Of a DNA stretch of 64,000 nt, positions 1-12,600 are shown in pieces. The position numbers and the translations under genes are program-made. Origin of the DNA: Balanoglossus misakiensis. Taxonomy: Eukaryota > Hemichordata. Under the pieces are notes generated by a model. The model saw only the letters and a list, made by a program, of their open reading frames with translations. It had not been told where the DNA came from and made no database searches. Position 1 is the first letter of the stretch; every line of letters starts with the position of its first letter. The stretch is from positions 8,618,001-8,682,000 of the forward strand of contig CM082583.2 in assembly GCA_040954595.2 (NCBI GenBank). Direction: 5' to 3'.

Positions 1-3000
1 AAGAGTTCGATCCATGCCGTTCGGGACGACGACAGCAGGGACAGCGGGATAAATCACAGCGAATCCGGCAGCGACCGGCCCGAGAAGCAGGATCTGCCGG
101 AATCCCAGTACGAGGACGCCGAGATGGACAGCAACGCCGATCCCGAGGAAGACAACGAGCCCATTGAGACGAACGGCCGGCCGCAGATCGTGGACGGCTA
201 CGACGAAGCGGAGGACTTGCACGACGAGAACGGGGAGTACACAGAGAACGACGCCCCGGAGGAGAATCACGTTCAGGAGAATTCGGAGAACGCAGTGAGT
301 GAACTCGACGTATTGGGGGACGCCGCCGCGAACGAGGACGTCCCCGAGTCTCAGCCCGAGGACGAGAGCAGCATGCTCGTGGCCGTCTCTATGGGCGACG
401 GCGACGGCGAGGAGACTGCCGAGAGATCGGAGGAGGAGGTCGTGGAGAAATACGAGGAGGAGGAAATGCACGAGAAATACGAGGAGGAGGAGGAGGAGGA
501 GGAGGAGGATCACTACGGGGAAGAGAGCGAACAGTTCCAAGAGGATGACCAGTTTTACAAACCCGCGCAGACTGCTCGTGAGGAAGGCTACGTCGAGGAG
601 AACGGGCAGGACGACATAGAGCTCCAGCCTGAGGACACTTACTATGCAGAGCAAACCGTGGAAGAATCGGAACCCACTTTGCTGGACGCGGAGGCCACCA
701 GCGACCTTCCGGAAGATTATTCCGCGGGTGTTGTCAAGGAAGCGCCGGAGGGAGATGGATTGTTGGGGACTCGCCCGGCATCGTCACTTCTGCAACCGGA
801 AGCCGAAATGCTGGTGGACACCGGAGTGAAGGAGGAGGTCAAGACAATCGCCCTGCAGAAGGAGGACCTCCGAGAGTTCGAGTCCGACCTGCTGCACAGC
901 GACGGCGATCTGTCGGACACCCGGGATTTCATCGAACAGTTGGACGTCCACCTCAACCTGGGCGGGGGGCAGATGCATTTTCAGCCCCAGCAGGGTTTGC
1001 AGGAGCTAGATGATGATCATGACAAATATGACGATGCTCCTGAGTCACATGCGGACTATCCCGAGGAGAGAGTGTACGAGGAGCAAGACAATAGACTGAT
1101 CAGTGACATTGATTTGCTGGGTGGCGACTTTCAGTCGAAGCAACCGACTGGCCTAGATCAGAAAATACAGGAAAACCTCCACATTATCGCATCTCGAAAC
1201 ACCCTGCCAGAATCAATCAATACCCACGGTGCTAAAACAGATCTGCTCACAAACAGCCAGTTCAGCGATGATCTCCTGATGGACGATAGAGTCAGCGACA
1301 CGACAGTTTCTAAAAATGTGTCTCCTCAAAAGAAGGCTGCTCAAGAAGCTTTGTTAGACAAGGATATTGCCCCAGTTGAACCCAAACCCAAACCTATACC
1401 CACATACACTAATTTCGACGACATCCCCGTGGGTGTGGCATATAATTACGCTCCTCCGTCACCGCAGCAAGACGATTCTGCAGAAGCCGATCAGGGTAGG
1501 ATTGCGAAACCGGCAACAGGTCCTGCTAAGAAAAATCCTGGAGTTGGGGTGAAGAAGGGACGTGGAAGAGGCTTAAACAGACCAAAGCAGGCTCCCCAGC
1601 AACAGGCTAAAACTGGCGGCCGCGGTCAGACCAGTGTACCTAAGAGCAGTGTGCAGAAGACGCACACGTCTGACCAGAGGACTTTAGCTTCTAGGCCGGA
1701 CTCGAATGTCAAGCAAGATCCGAGGAGGAGACAACCTGTGAAAATTGCCGACGCCAGGCAGATGAAGTCGCCCCAAAGCGCGGAAGATGAAGAGGGCATG
1801 GAAAGCACGCTGTTTGACGGCCAAGAGCGCGGCAGTGTGACCGCACCAAAGCAGGAAGTTCGGCGCAAGACGGATGCACCAGGGACAGCAGTGAGGGTCA
1901 ACAGACAAGCGGGGCAACCACAGACATCAACAACACGGACAAGTCCACAGCAGAGAGGGCCGGCCCACGCGACCAGTCAGCCGGGTGGAGCCGTTAGTCC
2001 TTCGGGTGTTGTCGCTCCGGGGGAAGTTCAGAGGAAAGGCGGTGCTACCGAACGTCTCTCGGGAGGAAGGGACGCGTGGGACGACAGAAGAGTGGCATCG
2101 GCGGAAAGATACGCAACTCCCGGGATGAGTCCGCTCGGGAAGGAGGACGGAACGAACGCCTCGCAGAAGACGGCCAACGCGCAAAGAAGGCAGCAGACGC
2201 AGCAGACGAATAAAGCCTACAGCGGAAGTAGCAGGCAACACTTAAATGCGAGCAACCCGAAAGTTGACGAGAAACCGAACCGGCCGGTCTCGCCGGGAAT
2301 AGCCCGCCGGCAGCCACCGCCCCCGGACAACATCAGCCAGGCGCAGAGCCGACGCTTCGCCGAGTACGCAAGTTCGAGCCAGGGCAAAGCGCAGCCCAAG
2401 GAGTACGAGTATCCGGAGAGTCTGGATCTGGAGAACGAATCCCGGCACTCCAGCGGCTGCACCTCTCCCTACCACCAGCCGAAGCAGAACAGCAGCGGCA
2501 GCCCGAGCAAGACGCACTCGCATAACGGCCACGGTTTCGAGCAGACCGAGTCGGAGCACCAGCCGGTGTGTACCTGCGGCCAGGTGGTGTACGACGACAT
2601 TGCAGAGAGCCAGGCCTACCTGATTGAGAGGAACAAGAAGAAGGTCGCACAGAGAGCAGCTGAGTTGCAGGCGAAGAGGGAAGAGGAGGAGAAAAGAGGT
2701 GACGATAAGGAGGAAGTATACCTGAGACCGACCAACCGTCGGCGCAATAGTTACGAGTTGGCGAACAGAGACATTTCACCGACACCGGAGATGGACGGAG
2801 AGAAATACGGGGACCGGTTCAGAGCTGATATATCTGGACGGCCGGCGACAAGCAAGAAAGACCTCGAAGAGCCAACATCGTCAGCAAGGCGCTACAAATT
2901 AGTGGATGTTGAGGGTGTGGGCAGGGACAGCAGAGACCCCCAGCTGTCCGGGCTGGACCACGCCAAGTTGGCGAAACTCGCCGAACGGGAGCTTGCAGAT

Positions 3001-3671
3001 ATGGAGAGGTCACGCGCAGTGAGAGAGCGTCTGCAGCAGCAAGCACGGCAGGCCTATCCTGGGAGCCAGGTGTCGCCAACCAAGCAGGCAACGTCTCCGC
3101 AGCAGGCGTCGCCGAAAGCCCAGTCGCCGCAAAAACAAGCCACTCCGAAAACTGCCTCCCCTGCAAGGTCCGGCACTTCCATCAGCAGCTCACCGACCAA
3201 GACACTGCCCTCGCAGTCCAGCTCCGCGACCTCACCCGCCAAGTCGACGTCGTCGGCAGAAGGGGTCAAAAAGGGCGTCGCCTACGGGCAGCCGCTGTAC
3301 GACAAGACGGGGCTGCGACTGTCCGGAGTCCATTCCCTCGATCTGAGCGGGGACCCGGGACAGGAGAGGCCCGAAGACCAGTTTATGGATGCAGACGAGA
3401 GTGACGAGGAGTACGACGGCGTATCCAGGGAGAGAGAGGAGCGAATCCGCTACGTGGATGCCGACATGTACGACCAGCTGACCGGCGAGGGAGGTATCGG
3501 CAGCTCCATATCGGAGATTCAAGCTGCCATATCGCAAAGCAAAAACATGCTGCTGAAGTCACCGACATTCTACGTGGAGAAAGAGCCCGAGGAACCAGTG
3601 TGGGTGTTGAGACCATTCTACGCCAAGAAACAACTTCAGGACGAAGAACGTAGGAGACAGGAACAAGAAAG
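1..3671 (+). CDS. APBA: APBA exon 1 of window (5' end outside window): long disordered N-terminal region
   Basis: The frame is open from base 1 with no stop, so the Met at 124 is not the real start. Donor AAAG|GTGAGC at 3672; the exon ends after two bases of a codon. It encodes residues 1-1223. The first 200 residues are strongly acidic, with a run of eight GAG codons near 481-511. A central basic Gly/Pro/Gln/Arg-rich part follows, then a cluster of SP and TP sites near 3070-3220. A conserved-looking helical segment near the end contains [15 protein letters not shown]. No folded domain is visible. In mammalian Mint1 and Mint2 the Munc18-binding region lies in the N-terminal half, but I could not place that motif here. 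Base composition is clearly richer in G+C than the flanking introns. Confidence 0.93.
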
Positions 3672-6600
3672 GTGAGCATTCTTGAACATTGGAAGGGATA
3701 AGATGCATGATAAATAACCAATATGGGTTCCTGCAAGTTGAGTTCAAATGGCAACTGTGTGTTTATAAGGGAAATACTGCTTCATGTATAATCACTGATA
3801 GCTGAGTTTTCTGTGATTGATTCATGATTCATTTGCCTTACTAGAAAGTAGAATAAAAAAATGTTGTTGCCACAGACATAAATGCTGAAGCAAACAAGAA
3901 AGTTGCAATGACGCCCTCAATTAGATGCATGTTGCGTGGCTTTTGTTTTTTTTTACGAAGTTTGCTTTCCTCAGTGTGAGGGCAGTGTGTGATACTTCAA
4001 TCACTGGATTCTTGACTTTCCATTCTGCAGGGAGAGAGAGAGGGAGTCGATCAGACGGGAGGATCAGAGAGGGAACAACAGAAGCCCCACCTCGCTGGGC
4101 AGCAGTGATGACGACCTGCAGAACAGAAACCCACAGGGCTATCAGCGCAAGGACAGTGATGACGAAGATGATGATGTTGAGCAGAAGCCATTGATGTCGA
4201 CGAGTGACTACGAGACGGGGTCATCCTCCCATGATCACATCCACTCAGAGGAATGTTATTTACGTAATCCCAGGCCACGAGAAGCATTCCAGGTAGTGTT
4301 TGATCACCATCATTTTTTTTAGCCAATTTTCCTTTTTTTATAGATGCAAATTCCAATATTTCTTACTCTTGGATAGTAAGAGTTGTGACTAAATGGTGGA
4401 TTTTGTAGGTTCTGGAGTCGGTGTTACATGACAGCGCCCCCTTGTGGCTAAAGTCTTGTCTGTCAGTGTGTCTGCACACTTACTTCAAACTAGTTTTGAA
4501 AAGAGTAGATTTGTATTCAATTTCCCCAATGTCCGAGGTGAATTTTGTTCAGCATTACTGTTGTCCACACAGATGTAGAAATGATTATTATTTTTTTATA
4601 TTTCAAATCAGCAGGATGAAGATCTGCCTCCTAGTGGCTCAAAAACTAAAGAAGGTAACAATATTCCATATTTATGTGAGTTTGCTGTGGTGCAGTTTGA
4701 TTTTATACAACAATGGCAATTTTACATGGTTGATTGTTTTATTCACAGACAGTTGCAAATTTATGTGTAGATTTGTCATTTATTAATCTCATGCCTGGAT
4801 AATGATATATTTATTTTTGCTGTTATTATATTTGTATAATTATGCAATAATTGACTTAAGTTTTGGTGTGTTAAAATGCATTCAGTATTTCCTCATTCTG
4901 TTTTCTCAGTTCTTTTCTATTTCAGTTGATTGTCTATTTATTCCCCTTGTCATGCGTTTTCCAGTTATATTTGTTTTTGTTTTTGTTGACCTTTAGGGAT
5001 ATTTACTCTGTCAAGCTTTCAAAATTCAAAATAGTATTTTATCATTCTGACATACAGACATATTCCTTCGTAGCAAAATTTTACATGGCATTTAAGAACT
5101 GCCAAAAGCAACATCATTTGACAGAAAAATTATTCTTATCAGAGAGCACACTGTCCTCTACCCACAACCGACTTATACATGAAAACAACCAGATTAAACC
5201 AAAGGGTCATCAGTTCAAAGGTCACTAAACAAAACCCGTTCATGTCTCTTAGTGATGTCATCGTATATTTCACCTGTCTTTGGATATTGTCAGACCCAGA
5301 GCAGATAGTTTATGATTGTACAGCTGTCCATGGCTGCAAGCACGTAGCTGATCCACATCAATAGTTTGGCTTGCGGTTTTTGCGACCAGAAACCTTTAAT
5401 GTGTTCTCGGAGAAATCTTAAATCACTGAGCAGGATCCATTCAGGCAAACCTTTGTAAATCATGGAAAATCACCACAGCGGCTGCTGAAATAGATCCTGT
5501 GAACAAATTGGAAAGACGTTTTGGTTTTATGTGCCAGGAAGTTTGTTCCATATAGAGTAGTTTATGGGTTTACCAATCACTGAAATGAAAACGGTTGAAC
5601 TGTAAGTGTTGGTGCTCTCGCCTACGAGAAAAAGCTGCTCGTACGAGGGATGAGATATGACGGCCATATATCTATCAGTAAAACTGTCACATCGATAAGA
5701 CGCAGAGTTATCATTAGTGAAAAGTGAACAGAAAACTTGCAATACATTTACGTTATCAATAAGTATTCAAAATCAATAAAATATTGAAACGGCAACAGAT
5801 TGAAATGCAGGCATGACTTGGAAAAAAAATACACTCAAAGTTTACATTTTGAGGTGGGGATCATTTCATCGCTGACCCTGAAATATCGAATGACATTTTA
5901 ATTTCCTGTTCAGCCTATTCAGACACACTCACGGCATGTGTTAACGGTGTGTACCTGTGAAGTCATTGTGTCCGAGGCAATATCACGGCTCCTTTGTAGC
6001 GTTGAACAATCGCTGAAAAAAATATTCACAAAGAATATTTGTAATGCAGAAATGAAGGCATGGTGTCGTTGCTCCAGGGCCGGGAAGACAGTGTTTAGAC
6101 AGTGTGTAATTTCCGGAAGCGTCAATCGGAGTAGATGAAACGTTGTCCCTCGGCAAAGTAATGGAAATAACATCACTGGCAGACTGGCCGTATTATTATT
6201 ACGACATAAATGTCGGTGTCCCTTCTCTGTCGTATTGAATTATGTGTGATGTCTACGGTTGCTAATTTTCACAACGCAGCAGCAGTGTGCTCTCTGATAA
6301 GCTGACATTTCAACAACACTCTAGGACATATCAAAATAGTCTCCAGAGAAGCTATTATTATTTCCTTTCAGACAACTGTTTCGATTGAGCTGATTTCTCG
6401 TTACTGATTACCTGAAAATTTTAAGAAAAAAAATTGCCTTTGTATTCCAAAATACCAGAGTTACACGTGGCATTGACTAATCTCGGTATCTTGCCATTCA
6501 AAATTAAGAAGTGACCGTGATTGACCCTGGGGTCAGCATGGTGTGTTGGTTCCGATTAATTTACTTGTCCCCCGTACGCGGAGAAAGCTGTCATACCCAC

Positions 6601-9600
6601 ATGAAAGTGAGGCATGCCAGTTATTAGATTTATCAGCGTCCAATTTTCATCAACCTAGGTGGTACGCCCGATTTAAAGCTTGAGTTTTGTTGGGATGAAA
6701 CCCCGACTTTCAGTTTCTTCATTCAGCCTGTGTTACAAGCATGCCGCTTCAGTTCTTTTACTTAGCAATTTCTTTTGGTCAATCTTTTTAAGTTGTGCCG
6801 TTTTTTGTCGTTTGCTAATTTGTGGCTTTTCTTTGTGTTTTTTATTTCCATCATTGTTATGCAAATCTCTGCATGTATGGAAATATCTTATTGGTGAGTA
6901 TATATATTTATAAGTTTTATTTAATGATTTTATTTTTGATTGGCAGTTTGCCGACCCTCGTGCAGTTGTAGTCTCCCTAGCTCGGTGTTGTGGGGTGTTT
7001 ACGCAACGTTAGCGTGTGTGTGTGTCTAGCAATTGCTAGAGTAGGAAGCTTCTTCTCCTGCACCCTCGATAGTCGTACACCACAGTCATATTGTGCTGGA
7101 AGTTCTCTCGTACTAGTTATTATTACACACGTACTACTGCCAGACATGCGGGAAAAGCATGCAAAATGTTTGGAAATCCCAACCGGGAATGTGGACGTGT
7201 GAGACCGCTACTTAAGTGGATCGCTGATGTGACCAGAAAAAAAACATGATTCGTTATACTCTCGTGCCAGTCATAGAGTATGATTATGAGGAAACTGTTG
7301 ACGGTAATATAATCTACTTTTATATTCCATTCTTTCTTTTCCCCTGTCTTCCCCTTCTCCAGTATTTTTATCCCCCCCCCCCCATCTCCTGATTATCACC
7401 GAGATGCTTTGATTGAGTCCCTTGTGGCCGTTACTGTTGGGGGGTACTACCACTCAAAAGAAACCATGGCATATTGGGTACTCTGTATCAAGACTGTCTC
7501 CTTGGATACTATGTGGATTATAATGTCCATGTTCATTTGTAAGACAGGAGTTTCACATTTAGATACAGGAAACCTGGTTTTTTAATCTCTCAAAGCGATA
7601 ATTGTTTTGAGTTAATAAATCATGTTAATAGTGTGCTGTTTTAACTTCGGTGTCACGAAGTGAAATAGCGAACGCTTCACGTCAGATTTCTTGAGTAGCT
7701 ATCACGTTTTCAGAAGTGTCGTCAGGTTGAGTCTGTGGACACACACACACTCACACGGTGGTCTTAATCGAGGAAGAGTGGAGAACATTGGGTGCGGAAT
7801 TCTCTGTGGGGCGATACCTGCCTCAAAGGGATTGATAGAAGGATTGATAGCTTTTGTGCGTGTGAAAATCAAAGTGAGAAGGTTATGAGCAGACAATTGA
7901 AGCAGTTAATTTGATGTTGCGTGGACTGGTCATTAGCAGAGCATGTTCGTACGTACGCGTGTCCATATTTGCATGTGTAGCATGTACATGTAGAAGTTCA
8001 TCAAAAAGGTTGAACTTTTGGTCGTGTAAAGTTCATCAGAAAAGGTTTGCAAAAGAAGGCAATCTGTGTATTGTATGGCACTGGACTAACCGCCCTGGGC
8101 ATGAAACTCTGGCATTTAATAGCAGAGATACTGTAGTGTATGGCACAGGAGTGAGACACTATAACTTACATCTTGTTCTCCCCATCGGCATATCACTTTT
8201 CTTGAAGGAATAATTTAGTGCCGCTTTGATGAAAACGCAGTCCTTTCACCTGACGAGCCGCAAGTAAATTTATCACGGATGATGTTTTCCGGCATAATTT
8301 TTTCTCCCTTCGGCGCACGGGTCCGAGAGCCGCGAGGTAATTGAAGCAAGTGACCCCTTGAGGTAGGAGAAGCGACCCGTGATACCAGAGTGTGGAATTT
8401 TGTAATATGAGAATGAGGGAAATCAGATGAGTATGGAAATTCTGAATTTGAAATGGATGTGATCTATGATCGATGATCTGAATATTAGCAGGGGATAGGG
8501 TCATTGCCATGAGGAGGTAGAACTATGGCTGTTATATTCTCATGTCTTTCTAAACTCTAAACTGTTGTATTTTTGAGGCCCTCAAAGATTTGTCTATATG
8601 CGAGTTTAGCCCCATTTCAAAATGTGCTTCCATTTTAAGTACTACGTACCTGTTTCTGTTTCAACCCATTAATGATGGAAATTAACCGTCAGATCTGTTC
8701 ACAACTTATTGTGCAAACCACAGAAAACCCCCAGTCCACAGCAAATCACTGTTTAAAGCAAACACTGGTAAAACCTAACTCGGCTCTTAATAGCTGCTTT
8801 CCTGAAGAAAAATTGAAAAAAAAATCTCCTTCATAACCAGTTACATGTACACGTATTTGAAGAAATCAGTTTCTAATGACAATACTTTTCATCTATTGTG
8901 ATACTCAGTGAAGCGTTTAGCTATAACATCTTAAAGCGTTAATGCCTCTTCCGCTAAAATAATTCGCCAACAATCACACGCCACCAGTGTTGCTATGGCA
9001 ACATCAATCTATTTTGTCCGACATTTTGAAATGATCTTTTACCGTTGAGAAAAATAAAAGGGACAAAAGCTATCCGGATGGGAAAATGATGAAAAAAATG
9101 CTCCAGGTTCTTTGTTGCAAATGAAAACATGGGAAGTCTCTTGCTATTGATGTTGTCAATGCACATTTTACTGAATAGAGAGTGAAGCAGATTGAGTTAC
9201 CAAGGAGCAAAGTGTGAACGTAATGCGAGAGTCGGAAGAATTCAGCAGGGTTTCGTTCAGTTCGTTAGCAAGCCTGCAAAAAAACATGAAACACTAGCCT
9301 GGCCATTTACCTCTTTAGCGGCACGGGTCGTAACAGCCATTTTGTTTGGAATTCAATTGGGTTTAAGGTAGCAATTACCGAAACGGCAGCTGGAACCCTG
9401 ACATTGTGACCCCAGTTTGCAGTTTTGTGAAACTTGATCCGCAATATGACATTATAGAGTGTATCTGGAAAACTAAGTTAAACGCACTGAACGGGTAGAA
9501 CCTTTCCAGAAGGCAAAATGTGTTTGTTTTTGGTCGCAAGTGAGAAATAACTAGAAGCAATAATCGTTCAATCTCAATTTCATTTTGAAGAAAAAAAATT

Positions 9601-12600
9601 TTTATGTAGCAGTGAAAATTCAGTTGACTTTAGATATTTATGAGTTGATAATGGCTTGATGTGTGAAATGTTATTTTAATTTTGGCCATGGCAAATATTT
9701 TTTTGACGCTTGGTGCAAATGTCAAAGAGGTCTGTACATAGAAATGTGGACATAAACCGTCTCCCAGCTCACAAGTGCAAACACACAGAAAGTGGGGAGT
9801 TTGAAAAGAGATGAACAGACAGATAGATGGGCAGACGACAGAGGAACGCAGCAGTATAATAGTGACAGATGATGACAGTAGAGTCGAAACCCAGTGCAGT
9901 GTCAGCGCTCTATTTCCATGCAAATAGGACAGCCTCATACATATTTATGAATATTAATATGAAACCCAATGCTTAATCTGCTGCATCATTGATAGTGTTG
10001 ACACCGTGTCGGGTGGGAGGTCACATAACATATGGGATCAACAATACGCTGCTACAAGCCCTGAACTTTCTGGATGCCTTGCGAATTAGGCCCAATTTCC
10101 AAAGTTTTGTGTTGTTCGGAGAGCAATATGACTCGATGACAAGCAATAACAGCAAAAAGAAAGGTGAGTTCGATAGGTTTCGTGGTTGAAACGTGACATG
10201 CTCACTCTGTCCAGACGGTGTCTGATAAACAACTAGGGATCGTTGTGTGTCTCTATGGAGAACGGTTGCTTGTAGTACGTGCCTTCTCTTACGTTACCGT
10301 GGTTTTTAGCTCGAGGTTACCTCTGCAAGATTAATACGGTGACAAATGATGTTTTGGTTAAGTGGACATTTTTCCATGAAGGATACCTGCCCCGTATCTG
10401 TTCGATGTTCGCCATTAAAAATTATGATGGATGGTCTGTCCAGGCATTTCACAATGTTTTCTTGAAGTAATCCACTCGTTTATCAAATCAGTGTCTCTTT
10501 TTTCCCCTCGTCCTGTGGAATATTCTGATCGTGACTGATTGAGTTCTCCACGTGGCCTTCTATGCCTGACCCATCGACGTCGGCAGTCGGTCAGCTGGTA
10601 TAAATAGCTTTGGTAAACTAACATATGGTGGCTGTCTATTTAAGAATCAGTGTCTGTGGTACATGTTTTGTAAAACCTACAATAACCATGGGTATTTTTT
10701 CCCTCCCGCCTCGGTAATTTCAAATGTCTTTATCAAGCTGGTGTACATGTAGTTGTGATCATTGTTTCTCCTCCTGATTGGCATTTAATAGTGGAAAAGG
10801 TCAAAGTTGAACCTAACATTGGTATTTATAAATCTAATCTGGTTGCATTCATTCCAGAGTGTGAAAACAGACACCTTTGCCCTCTGTTGTTGCACCAATT
10901 CCTCCCCCCCACCCCACAATATGTTTTATAGTCATTGAACAATGAGTAAAATGTCATAATTATTTTCGTGAGAACAGATACGATTACAATCCACTTTTGA
11001 GGTTGCCATGACACTGCCAATCACCCCACTTGTTATCTGTATCACCATAGATGTGGCGAACACCATAAGTGTGCCCTAATTCAATCCTGTCAATATGATA
11101 TATGTGCCTGGAGAATGTTGCCAAAAATAATTTATTCACTGAGAACAATAAAATGGATCCAGTTGTGTGCACAGAATTGAAATCAATAAATTTTGTTTTC
11201 TCCGACAGAATGATTTATTGTTTAACCGATCTCATGAGGTATATATAAATTTGATTATGATTTTTAAACAAAATTGCAATACCTAGACATGGACTTTTTT
11301 ACTGTCTATAATGCAGATGGACCTATAATAAGTGGTTTGTAGCAATGATTTTGAAACATATATACACTCATTGGGGTGAAGCCCACTGGGAATAGTGATA
11401 TGTGGGAAAAAATTGGATTAATCATATTGTTTGAATGCACCGCACCACTGCTATGAATATGTTGTATATTTTACTAACTAGATTAATTAAAAAAACACCT
11501 AGCTTTAATTAAGTTAAGAATTGTTGTTGAAGATTATTCATACATTGTTCGATTTGGAATTATAATTGCCATTAGGCACACCAGAATTAAATGAATACAT
11601 GCGTCAGTGAGTGTATTTGAGAGAGCTTGCTGATTCGATCTTAGTGTGCTCTAAAGACTATCAGGGTACCCTTGACATAATGTTGTGATAACAGTCAAAT
11701 AATGACCCAGCGCTGATTGTGACAATCTTTACCTGGTGCTCTCAGGAGCGCAGTGCATATTCAGGTCGTGTGTGGCCTGAATAACAGAGTGACGTACAAG
11801 ATACATTAAAATATAATAAATTCACTTGTGTATGATCTGAAAAAAATGCTCTTATTATTTTGGGGCCAACTGTTTTGAAACACCACCATTCTATATCCAT
11901 GATGTAATTGTACATTCCAACTTTGTGGCAAGAAACTGGTATTTTTAATAGTTTGCAGACTGTGATGCCGAAAACAGGCTGACGTTAATCCCGCTGTAAT
12001 TGTACTTGGGTGACGTACGTGATACAGGCTTAACTTTTCAGGTACTTGGCATTAAATCTGAAAATGGTGAATAACCAGCGAGATAAATGTGACCATTGAG
12101 GGATGACTGGGTCAGGAGAGCATTCAATTAAAGGGAATAAGACGCAGACAGTCGAGAGGAACCGGTGGTGTTTTTGGCTCTCGCTCAGAATGCGATTAGA
12201 CTAGAAATGCATTATGTGGGAATATCGCATCTGTGCACGGTGATAATGGCCTTGCTTTGCCAGTGCGGGCATGATTGATAAGTTTATCTGTATTCACCCT
12301 CTGCCTCTGATTATACTGTTACAACGGTACTACAGAATTGAAGCGTGTAGTGCAAATTTGCTGATAAAGAACGGTGTTTGTCAATTTTAGATTTCAGTGG
12401 AATGTGTCGTTCTCTATCAGGATTCACTCTTGGAATCTACCGTTATCTGTGCGAAAAATCACACTCTTCCGGCAATATGCAAGAACCGCATTTGCTTTTT
12501 TTCTCTCAGTAAATGTATTATGTATATTTAATTCATGAGACTGCAGTATTACAACATATGGCCATGTGTGCGTGTACACATGTCATTTTTTTACTTAAAA

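Noticed and set aside
124-126. ATG at 124 as the APBA start codon
   Set aside because: The frame is open to base 1 with the same acidic composition, so the exon continues upstream.
6858-6872. ATGCAAAT octamers (also near 21144, 32030, 34935 and 42064) as POU-factor sites
   Set aside because: An 8-mer in an AT-rich 64-kb window is expected several times by chance; there is no clustering or further support.
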